Program-made: the position numbers and the translations under genes
Assembly (NCBI GenBank): GCA_950295325.1
Contig: OX485805.1
Span: forward strand, 49,502,758-49,562,757
Length of the DNA: 60,000 nucleotides
Reading direction: 5' to 3'
From: Polytrichum commune
Taxonomy: Eukaryota; Streptophyta; Polytrichopsida; Polytrichales; Polytrichaceae
Notes under the pieces: model-generated
Told to the model about the DNA's origin: nothing
Database searches by the model: none
Seen by the model: the letters and a program-made list of their open reading frames with translations, nothing else
Shown: positions 45,926-55,640 of the stretch, in pieces
How positions within the stretch are numbered: the stretch's first letter is position 1
How the letters are laid out: each line of letters opens with the position of its first letter

Positions 45926-46861
45926 ACTACCTCGAGCTTTTCAAACTAAATCCATTGTCAAACCAACTATAAAGTGATCTCCAAGTTGCACACTATTTTA
46001 GGGCTCGTGTGTTGGTTGAATGAGAGGTTATCTCTCTCACTCATCTCTCCCAATTACAGCCTCCCATGAATTGTTAATAATTGCTAATAAATCCAAATGG
46101 AAATAGTGCTAACTTACGTTACTTTTGGGCAAGGTTGTTGAGCATGTGTCAGGAGTTTGTGCCATTCATGTAAGGTATGTGGCCCTATTGTGGGCACTTC
46201 CAACCCATGTATATATTGACCATCGGATCAAACCGTGATTGTGTCACACCCGATCAACAAATTGTGATTCATGCAAAATGCCAATTCTAGCTTTAAAATT
46301 GGAGTTGAGATGCAAAAATGAAAGGAGATCAAAACGAATATTATATTTGTTTTTAAGTGATCACATGGATCATTCCATTATTGTTCACTAATACTAAATT
46401 TAGAAAATAGAATATGTATTTTGAGCACATCATCCACTCTCACCATGACACATTTTTTTTTTGGTGTCTATTCTTGAGTACAAGCCTTTAAAGTTGAAAT
46501 ATCCCCATATTTTGTATCATAGACTTCATATTATTTTAGAGTGATATCAAGTTGAGATAAATTAAGCACAAAACATATAGGGACATGATTTTTTTTTCAT
46601 GATCGTGGTTGAAGCCATGACAAAGAGAAATCTATGTCACTTTTTTAAAGCCTTGTTCATGGGACATAATGTAAAAGTAGACAATCATCCCCATTTTTTG
46701 TTTTTTATTCTTTGTCTTAACAATCTATTCAGGTGGTCTCACTGCAAAATCTAGGTGCCTATAAAATATTGTCCATTCTAGAAACATGTAGACTTCCATG
46801 TCACTTTTGCAACCGTTCTTTGATCAAGAGGAGCTTAATTGAAGTGACCAGGTGTGAACTC
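45926..46861. other. Intergenic with a family B fragment
   Basis: A family B repeat is recognisable at about 46390-46510 ('ttttgagcacatcatccact', 'ttttggtgtctattcttgag'). No gene seen. Confidence 0.45.
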
Positions 46862-47904
46862 AAATACTAAGGAGGACGTTAAATACCCCCCCACGAACTT
46901 TTCGGGGGGGGGGGGGGAATATTCTGTTAGGGGCAGCCGCCCCCCCATTTTTCTGCACCCGCCCGAAACTGTTGCCCGCCCGCCTGATTTCGAAAAAAGT
47001 TAAAAAAAACTATTGTACTTGCATTTTTGAAGGCTACTTGTCCACAAATCCCATATTGAGTGCACTTCATTTTCAAGGTCTCAAATCCAATATATATGTT
47101 CACTTCCATTGAGTAAATAAGCAATTGACTAGATTTCATTTTCAAAGTGAAACCGCCAATAAAGCATGTAATTAACTTGGAAGTCAAAAATATTACAAAA
47201 TCCTCATTAGCACAAAGGTTATAATTTTTGTCACTTACAATTGAAAGGGACTTTGTCATTCTAAAATGAAACTAAAATTAATGTTTTTTTAAAATCTGAA
47301 TATAATTTATGATTAAATAGGCTTAATTAATTTGGTAAGCATATTTTCTGATTTAATTGGGCTTAAATAGAACTAATAAAAATATATTAGACTTAGTTGC
47401 ATTCAATCTTACTTAACTAGTTTAAATGCGTATGAAAACTTTGTGATAGTAGAAGGTATTAAATATTAAATATTAACATTTAAAATGTTTTTAATTAATT
47501 TTAGTTTCATTTTAGAATGACAAAGTCCCTTTCAATTGTAAGTGACAAAAATTATAACTTCAATGCTAATGAGTATTTTGTAATATTTTTGACTTCCAAG
47601 TTAATTACATGCTTTATTGGCGGTTTCACTTTGAAGTGAAATCTAGTCAATTGCTTATTTACTCAATGGAAGTGAACATATATATTGGATTTGAGACCTT
47701 GAAAACGAAGTGCACTCAATATGGGATTTGTGGACAAGTAGCCTTCAAAAATGCAAGTACAATAGTTTTTTTGAAATCGGGCGGGCGGGCAACAATTTTC
47801 GGGCAGGTGCAGAAAAATGGGGGGGCGTCCGCCCTTGACAGAATATTCCCCCCCCCCCCCCCCGAAAAGTTCATGGGGGATATTTAACGTCCTCCAAATA
47901 CTAA
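46862..47904. mobile_element. Large Mutator-like palindromic element, 1,025 bp
   Basis: The element 46871-47895 is flanked by a perfect 9-bp duplication, aaatactaa (46862-46870 and 47896-47904). Termini are GGAGGACGTTAAATA and its inverse. The left arm (46871 to about 47290) and right arm (about 47495-47895) are around 400 bp each and closely complementary. Each has a run of 14-16 G (or C) near 46904-46917 and 47850-47865, followed by a cgcccg-rich stretch. An AT-rich loop of about 200 bp joins them. Open frames in the arms are mirror copies and not evidence of a gene. The 9-bp duplication fits Mutator-like transposition. Confidence 0.9.
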
Positions 47905-47961
47905 TCATATTTTAGCCAATGAGACAATGCAGATTGCAAGTGCCCATGGCCTTTGGCCATT

Positions 47962-48310
47962 ACATTGTTTATAGTATTCAGTGTCACTTGTTATTCAAAG
48001 TTGCACCGTGCTATAACTTTCTACCTATGATGACTTTTGTTTCATGCAAAGATGATTATGTTCAACAAAACCTAAACAACTTAATGGACCTTATTGGTTA
48101 ATAGCCCACCCATACTTACTGGTACAGGCCATCACTGAACGGCGAGTACCATAATTGGTTGCATCCAATGGCTCTTACTGGCTAAACCAACTTTTAAAGT
48201 GGTCCTTGTTGATACGAACTATTCAATGATGACCCGCACCAAAAAAAGTGGGTGAGCTATAAGTAATTGATATCTATACCAAAACATTGTAGCATTGTGT
48301 AATCTAAGCC
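47962..48310. mobile_element. MITE family A copy with a nested insertion
   Basis: The left end, 'gtttatagtattcagtgtca', and the first half match family A. The right end resumes at about 48288 ('attgtagcattgtgtaat'). Between them, about 48103-48262, is a small foreign segment with inverted ends ('tagcccacccata' and 'gtgggtgagcta'). Confidence 0.5.
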
Positions 48311-48417
48311 TTGTTTTGAAAGATGAAAATCATGAAATTGATTGGTTAGCATGGAACTACACCAAAATTATTGATTTGGTTGTATTCATATTGAGTTTTC
48401 CAACTAAATGTTTACTA

Positions 48418-48628
48418 CATTGATTATCCCCTCGAGTGCGTGTTACTATTTAGAGTTATGCAGTGTTACAATCATTTAATGAGAAATTAATATTATACCA
48501 AGCAAAGTTATTTATGATTTGTAATGTTCGAACAACCTATTGAACTTTTGTTAGTAAAATTTGAACTCTCGAGTAAGACGTTATTGCAACATGTAATTTC
48601 AAATAGTACACTCACTACATGGGATAAT
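48418..48628. mobile_element. MITE family A copy
   Basis: The left half, 'gtgttactatttagagttat', then 'gcagtgttacaatcatt', mirrors the right half, 'ttattgcaacatgtaattt', then 'caaatagtacactcac'. The outer ends 'gattatcccct' and 'gggataatcg' also pair. Confidence 0.6.
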
Positions 48629-48748
48629 CGCTGTAGCTCTTATGTTCGATGACATGCAACCATGAGACTCTTCTTTGTGCTGATATACAACTGAATTATG
48701 AGGAGAAACCCCCCCATATGAGATAAATGGTTGCATGGTTGTTCATAC

Positions 48749-49204
48749 TAAGGGCCACTTTACACTAGAGCTAGAGGGCCCTTAACCAATGGTATACAAG
48801 TTGTGTGATTGGTCAAAAAAACCGGAGATGGTCCAAGCTTACTTTACACTATATCTTGAAGGCTTGAGGAAACAAAAAAATTTGAATGTCTAAAAATTAT
48901 ACGTGGCGTCTTACATGGCAACAAGTGGATAATGTTACATGCTATTGGGTGCATCAAAAGGAAATGGGTCTAACGCAAAATTGGGTGTCGTGATAATCAA
49001 TGAAATCATCATTGTCGCCTGGAAATATCATATTGCCACAGTGGAGATTTAAATCCAAACACATGTTACAGTTCCTCAACATGGTCCACACTAAACTCAT
49101 AGCCAAGATTACTACCACCCATACAATTCCCTTAAGCATGACCAAATGTCCTACCAATACTCAACAAAATCTTCGGGTGGTTCCCACTACTCCACATAAG
49201 CTAC
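48749..49204. mobile_element. Harbinger-like terminus, other end not found
   Basis: TAA followed by GGGCCACTTTACACTAGAG at 48752 is a clear left end of the TAA-flanked family, and 'gagggccctta' follows as in other copies. I find no matching right end downstream, so the copy is truncated. The right boundary given here is arbitrary (start of the next repeat cluster). Confidence 0.45.
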
Positions 49205-49560
49205 AATAGGATATTTAGTGTTTGATACACTAAATACAAATGCATACACTAAATATCAACAACCCTATGAAAGTAAGTAACAATACATGTAAACTCAAAC
49301 ACTAAATACCAACTATGGTAATATGTGGAAGTTACATGTTTGAATTTAGTGTTAGTAAGGATACAAAAATAACAATGATAAAAGGAGAATTTCAGCATAT
49401 CATCTAGCATATCTTCTAACACTAATTATCAAACTTTTGAAAATTAGTGTTGAGTAGGGTAGGGTGGTAACAACACTAAATATAATCAAATGCTAAATAT
49501 CTTATTTAGTGTAATTCATTCAATATATTTCGTGTTTGATTATATTTAGTGTTGGTACTA
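49205..49560. repeat. Cluster of CACTAAATA-type termini
   Basis: At least eight occurrences, in both orientations, of '(ta)cactaaata' or 'tatttagtgt(t)', including back-to-back ends near 49213-49255. They resemble the termini of the TA-flanked elements at 2899 and 52844 and probably represent several nested or rearranged copies. Confidence 0.5.
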
Positions 49561-50307
49561 CCCTTTACTTCATTCTGATGGATTTTTGGTGAGTCATACT
49601 TGACTTCAAGACTCCTTCCACTATCCTAGGATTTTTCTTGGCTACCGAATGCTATCTCTTACAAACAACACTTCTCAATCTATTTCAAGAGATAACATGG
49701 CACTTAATTTCTTAGTCTTCACTTCCCCAACCAACAACTCAAGCCTCAACCTAGACATATGTCATTCCACATTGCATACTACACAAACCTCTTGAATGGC
49801 TTCCATACATAACTAATCCAAGGAAGGTAACCTAACAAGATTCATCATACAAAAAGTGGTCATGCCCCAGATTGTTCCTCCTCGTCTTAAATCTTTCTCA
49901 GTCTCAACCTAATCCTACTTCCTATCCACACAATGCATACAAATGTGGTCCTCTCCTAGTGAAACCTTCTATTCTATCCTTATAAAATGCTATTTACTAA
50001 TTCTTATCTACATACTTCCCGATTCTTTTACCCCTATAACCATAAAATCACTTTTATCATTAACATAACTGCATGTTTCATATTTGTTAACCATGACATG
50101 CTTAACACTCACTTAGTATGGGGCAAGGTTGGGGCATGAAATACTATATGACCATGTACTGACAAATAAAAGGTTCACTTCAATGATGAAAAAAATTATT
50201 CATACAATTCCCAAAATTCATGATTCAAATGGCTATGGACACAAATTGAATTTGCTAATCAACTCGGACCAACTGTGTGCTTCATATCCTTTAAGAAGTG
50301 GTTGAGA
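49561..50307. other. Intergenic, no gene seen
   Basis: Unique AT-rich sequence with no coding or repeat signal that I can support. Confidence 0.4.
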
Positions 50308-50473
50308 GGGAGTTGTCACATACAAACTTACCCCTACAATCTGCCCTCTATATATGTTACTTTTTACAAGTGTTAACATTTCTAGTTAAGGGCAAATATG
50401 AACCCCAATAAGAGATGTTAACACTTACAAAGGTGGCATATATAGAGAGAAAATTAAATAAGTTTGTGACCTA
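50308..50473. repeat. Foldback hairpin
   Basis: 'gtcacatacaaactta' and 'tctatatatgttactttt', then 'caagtgttaacat', are returned in inverse order as 'atgttaacacttacaaagg', 'catatataga' and 'taagtttgtgac'. This gives arms of about 60 bp with small internal mismatches. Confidence 0.75.
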
Positions 50474-50663
50474 TTCATTTTGAATGACTTCATTTGGACT
50501 TATTTAAGATATTTAATGCAAATTTTGGTGTGAAATTAACTTCAAAGGCAAAATTTAGATTGTATATTGCTTATGAGCTTTTATGTTGGGTGAACAACTT
50601 GAGGTGCAGACATGTGCAACAAGGTAAGTGGCTCTTGAATGGAATTTTTTCCACTTCTTGTAG

Positions 50664-51088
50664 GACATGAACACGGGGAGGTCACTTCATTGTCAAGTTG
50701 ACACCACGTGCGGACAAAGTTTGCTACCCCTATATTACATGCCATATATAATTTTAAAATTTATGATATTTTTTCTACATATACATAACCATTGATAGTA
50801 TCTTTTGTATAATTTTTTGAAATTTTTAGTCATCTTTCTTTTTTTAGTAATTGTTTTAGTTCAATTATGTGTCATTCTAGTTAGAAATGGTATGTTTTAT
50901 GAAAAAAACAAATCATCAAATTTAGTTACCGCTTTTGACTATGTCATAGGTATTGTGTATATCTACTCATGAAAATTTTTTGATAAAATTTTGACCCATT
51001 TTGGTGGTGCAACTTACCAAAAGAAGATTTTTTTTGGTCGCACGTGGTGTTCAACTTGACAATGGAGTGATCTACCCGTGGACATGAA
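50664..51088. mobile_element. TIR MITE with 8-bp target duplication
   Basis: The element 50672-51080 (409 bp) is flanked by gacatgaa on each side. TIRs of about 45 bp: CACGGGGAGGTCACTTCATT at the left, and its near-inverse 'aatggagtgatctacccgtg' at the right, continuing through 'gtcaagttga.accacgtg'. An 8-bp duplication fits hAT-like elements. It is non-coding. Confidence 0.75.
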
Positions 51089-52620
51089 ACATGCAATTAG
51101 TGCTTAAAGTCCGCAAAAAGTGCATAACTTGATGGGCTTTTGTACGCACATGCTATGTAATCGCATGCTTCGCCTTTCCCTGCTTTGCTCAATACTTTAC
51201 TGCAAGCTGTTTGGATGTTCGGAGAATTTTTGGGTCAAGGTAATTAAAAAAAACCCAAATCGTGCATGTAGATGCTTTCCTCCTTATGTTTTTCGGTTCA
51301 TATGAATCTTATTCATTGTCAAAGTGAAGAATCTTCTTGAGTTATTAAATGATCATATAGGTCCCCCCCCCCTAATTGTGTTGATAATTGGATTTAGAAT
51401 GCTTAACAAATTTTGAGCATGTACTCCAATCTCTCTTCAACACTTGTCTTTTTGGTGTCCGTGCTTAGATTCACACCCAACCATACACCACTCAAGGGTT
51501 GTTTACACTGAGAGTGGTTGTGGTTGTGATAGTGGTAGTGGTTTACTTTCTTTGGTTCTATTTACATGGAAAGGCATATTAAATGCTAGCTGCCCCTATG
51601 ACCACCCCTTACCCCATCAAGCCCCCTCCTCCATGTGGTTAACCACCCTCGAGGAGTGATTAATCATGTCTGAATCCATAGGAATTGGGTTCGAAGCAGG
51701 CTTCCCATTCAGTTTCTAGGGCCACCTTGACCAAAGCCCGCTTGGCTCTGTCTTCGATAACAAGGATAGGCTAGGAAGATAAAAAGGTGCGAAACTCAGT
51801 TTTTTTGAAAATAAATAAAGAAATTTGTTTGCTTTACATTTTCCGGGCGCAAAATGTGCTCGATTGGCTCTACGTTTTCTTGCACGCAACACGGAAAAGG
51901 TGCAACAAAATCTATCACGTGGCATCACTAGAGAGCTTCAAGCCCAAGGTTTGGAGAGGAAGTTGGAGAGGCGACCACTTTGCATTGGAAAAATAACTAG
52001 TTCATTTCAACCATCCGTCGTGACTGGCGGCGAGAAAATGCAGAAATAAAGGATTTTGGTTGTCAACCCAAAGAATTTTCGTTGCTGATTCTCCCAAAAT
52101 TGCAACCAAAACCCTCCACTCCGGTTGACACCCAACACGGTTCATTTATGCATTTTCTCATCACGAGTCGCAACGGCCAAGTCGCAAGGGAAGATTACAA
52201 CGAACAAGTTTTCTTCGAACAATTAACACTACCAATTCAAACCCAACAAAGATAATAAAATGTCTTTAGTTTCTTCTCAAACCCAAGATCACCTCTAAAC
52301 AAACACTATGTTGCGATCTTAAGAAGTCGAACTATGCCATCAAACCACAACCACAAGGATTTGCATAATGACACATGGGAACGAAGACATCCGTGAGTGC
52401 GTGGTTGACAATGGGGTGGGGTTAACTAACCGTAATTGATAGTGTGAACTACCCTCCAAACAAACACAGGTGTCCATTTAACATCGTATACCTAATTAGG
52501 GCATCTCCCACCTTAATTCCCCCTTGCCCGACAAGTGGGGCACAGAGCCTAAAAGTGTCCGGGTCTTATGTCCACTTGCCTTAATTAGGGTTACGGGCGG
52601 GGTGGCCAAGTTCAGTGTCC
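51089..52620. other. Intergenic with repeat fragments
   Basis: A family B fragment lies at about 51400-51490. A GT-rich stretch at 51495-51545 is like the one at 14347. An inverted repeat pairs about 52016-52051 with 52143-52182 ('gagaaaatgca.aaat.aa'). No gene recognised. Confidence 0.4.
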
Positions 52621-52624
52621 GGGG

Positions 52625-53365
52625 GGAGGTTTTGGGGCATAATCGGTTGAGATCCTAATTAATGCTTTCCAAGTGCGTTCGGTTACACATTGACATCTTT
52701 TGGTTTGTTGTTATTAGTTTGAAGTATATTCCCTAGATTCCTCTAAAATGATGGGCAACTTCCGGGAAGTCTTGAACTTCCCACCGGTGTATCGGTGCCC
52801 GGGAAAGTTTTTTTAGGGCACATAGAGTCGGTCAAGGGTGCTACACTAAATAGGTAGATTAGTGTTAGATGAAGATTAGTGTTAGATGCAATAGTTATCT
52901 AAAACACTAATTTTCAACTGATATTACAATTAGTGTTTGAATAGGGTTTGAACAAATTATACCTTTTACGAGGTTCTCATATTCTTCTTCCTTCAATTCT
53001 TCATTCCAAGATTTACAAAATATCGTCTAACACTAAATGCGCTCATGTAAATATTTAAAGTTACTACTTGGTACAAATAGTGTTAGAGTTGACATTTAGT
53101 GTTCTAACACTATAGAGACAATTTACATTTAGCGTTTTCGTCGACTATTAGTGTTTCCAACACTAATCTACCTATTTAGTGTAGTGATTCTAAATCCAAC
53201 CGGTTACATGTTGACATCATCTTCTGGTGTTGCTCTTCCATCCATTCGTTTGTTTGAGGAGGTATATTCTTCCAAAGATTCCTCTAGAATGGCCGGTGAC
53301 TCTCCGGAAGTCTCCACCTTCAACCGGTGGTTGTTTCTTCTCAAACTTGACCGGTTTAACTAACC
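52625..53365. repeat. Two long-TIR family arms around a TA-flanked MITE
   Basis: An arm at 52625-52800 ('cggttgagatcctaattaat', 'aaaatgatgggcaacttccg') and another at 53188-53365 ('ctaaatccaaccggttacat', 'agaatggccggtgactctcc', 'ctaaccgccggttc') are in the same orientation. The second starts directly after the MITE at 52844-53181. Confidence 0.65.
52844..53181. mobile_element. Mariner/Stowaway-like MITE, 338 bp
   Basis: Ends CACTAAATAGGTAGATTAGT and its exact inverse (aatctacctatttagtg), bordered by TA at 52842-52843 and 53182-53183. Internal 'attagtgttagatg' units repeat. Same terminal family as 2899-3363. Confidence 0.85.
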
Positions 53366-53439
53366 GCCGGTTCTCCCCGAGTAGTGATTTGTAACCAACT
53401 AGTTGGTTGTTCCGAACGAGTGTTCAAGGTTGAAGTCTT

Positions 53440-53515
53440 CGATGCCCTTCAAACGCGATTTCGCCCTTCAAAATATACCTCCCTTCAAAACAATCCCTTC
53501 AAAACGCAACCCCAA
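53440..53515. repeat. CCCTTCAAAA short repeats
   Basis: Four to five spaced copies of 'cccttcaaaa' or 'cccttcaaac'. More copies lie at about 53741-53785, where 'gcccttcaacggaagggct' can also form a small hairpin. Confidence 0.7.
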
Positions 53516-53789
53516 ATTGAAAAGGGAGGCGTCACTTGAAATCCTCGATATAATCCGCCTGTCACCAGAAGAACCAACAACAAGCGTAGGGCATTGTCAC
53601 TGCAAGAAGTGGAGTTAGATGGTTGATTCTTAATTCTTCACATTGTACTGGAAACATGCACCATGTAATTCATGCACAAGTTTAATATGTGTTTTGTATT
53701 TCATTCCTATGTTCTTGGATTGACGTCTTGGATTTGAACGAGCCCTTCAACGGAAGGGCTGAAACTTGAGAGCCCTTCAAAATGATTCT

Positions 53790-54320
53790 CATAAGGTAGA
53801 AATACCCGAACTGGTAAACCATCCTCTCCCCGTGCACTAGACCGCTGTCATAATAGTGAAGTGCCATTTCTTAAACCGATCATGGCGAGGCGGCAACTTC
53901 AATGCGTGTAGCTTACAGTTAGTGTAGCCGATGGGAGTCAAGTTTAATATACTCATGAGTTAACCGGTTTAGGTGATGTTTTGTATGGACATGCGGATTA
54001 CCGTGTTCGGTGTAGGGAGAATCTAGTGAACGAGTGGGGGGTTTGACAACTTTCCACTTTGAGAAATTGTAGAAATTTTCTGTACAGGGCAGAAAAATAT
54101 GAAACAACTTGCATTCTTCATGAATCCTTCTCGTCTATCTTGGAAAATGATCTCATGATTATAAGACCATACCTTCAATGCGAAGCACCTTATTCTCATG
54201 GGTTATGGTAATTCTACCTTGTTAGGGCTCCAATCTTGAACACTGGTTGTTCTTCCCGTTCATTGGCCAAGCTGCTTCTTTACGAGTCTCTGTTGTTAAG
54301 GGGCATTAGACGTCACCTTT
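53790..54320. other. Intergenic, no gene seen
   Basis: No recognised coding or repeat content. Confidence 0.35.
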
Positions 54321-55640
54321 TTCAGATCTCCTTTAGCCCCAACAAAGAAGCCTCGGGTGGTGCTAATGGAAAGTGAAAAGCTGGAGAAATAATAAGTATC
54401 TGCACCGTGGTAGGTGGGGTTGGGGGGGGGAGCGGCGGGCCCCGCCTGTGACAGAGCGGGCCCCACATAGCAGGTCGTCGCCAGAGGCGGGCCCTGCCGC
54501 GGGCTGCCGCGGCCCGCCGCCCGCCTGTCACCGTCGCGTCATATCCCTCGGCGGATCCGCCGTTGCCCTTCCCCACGTGCTGCCATACCTGTCGGCCAGC
54601 CTCGCATGCTCCTCCCAGCTCGCCTCACCTCGAGACTCGCACGTCCATCACAATGCGACCGCACAGTATTGAGATTTTCGCATGAATAAAATCCCTGCAA
54701 GTGAGTGAGTGAGTGTACTTGATGAATCTACAGACAAGTGTTTGTTCCCTTGTTTTTGGTTTCTGGTTTTTGATGTTTTTTTTGTTTTTTTGTTTTTTTT
54801 TTGTTTTTTTTAAGGTGTGTTGGATAGATTCCACGCTTTTTTGGCGGTGCAATCGCTAGGGTCACGGTGTGTGTGGTCACTAGGAAGAGCGCTTTTCGCC
54901 TGCTTCAGCTCTACGTGCTTATTACACCTGAAATTTAAAAGCCAAAAAAAAAAATGGAAGGTCGCTGAATGCTGTTTTTTTTTTTTTTTTTTTTTGTATT
55001 TGTGTGCCTTGGAAGTATCGATCATGCTGAGGTTCATGCGACGCACTACTGGTAGTGTTTCGCCTGCTAATTCGACTGAAGATGAACTGCGACTACGACA
55101 AGCGCAGCAACTTTTAATTTGTTTGTTTGCCGAGTCTAATAAATCGGCGCTCCTTTTATGCGGTGTGGTGATGTTGTTAGCGGAGTGGAGTTCGTGTTCT
55201 GCAGATTGTTGAAGTGGCACTTTACTGGAACTGCCGAGTAAATACCAACGGCACATTGTATTCCTGCAAAATTAAGCTCGTGAGAGATTCGATGCTTCCG
55301 ATGCTTGAGATGCAGTGCACGCGCCATGGCCATGGCGATTGGGAGGGACTTTTATAGGTGAGGTGTATGTCACACAGTCGGGCGCCAGCGCCGCAGACAG
55401 AATTGATGCCGCCGTCGACGCCTCCGACTGCAGCAAAGGCCGCGGCACCGTCGGAATAGGGAGTCGAGAATAGCGGGGAGAGCAGTGCGGCCAGCCAGTC
55501 TCCACCATCGAAAAACCAGACTGCAAGAAAAGGGAGAAAGTCCTTGTTGGCTGACTGTTGACAAGGCTACTTTTCGATGCCTTCCATGGCGATATTTCTA
55601 TGGCCAGCGGATGCCGGCGTCGCATGTATTAAGCCTTAGC
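54320..55640. other. GC-rich islands without recognised gene
   Basis: Bases 54400-54560 are strongly GC-rich (gggccc and gcggcc motifs), and 55330-55480 less so, in an otherwise AT-rich window. Poly-T tracts lie at 54774-54810 and 54977-54996. Long frames exist on both strands (for example 55272-55625 minus and 54817-55212 plus), but they are low-complexity or composition-driven and match no family I know. The islands could mark a promoter region. Confidence 0.35.

Noticed and set aside
46927-47908. Several 80-110 codon frames in the palindrome
   Set aside because: They are mirror images of the two arms and arise from the inverted repeat; no family resemblance.
54373-54672. 99-codon GC-rich ORF
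   Set aside because: Frames on both strands are open because stop codons are rare in GC-rich DNA; composition is low complexity (Pro, Arg, Ala) and no domain is seen.
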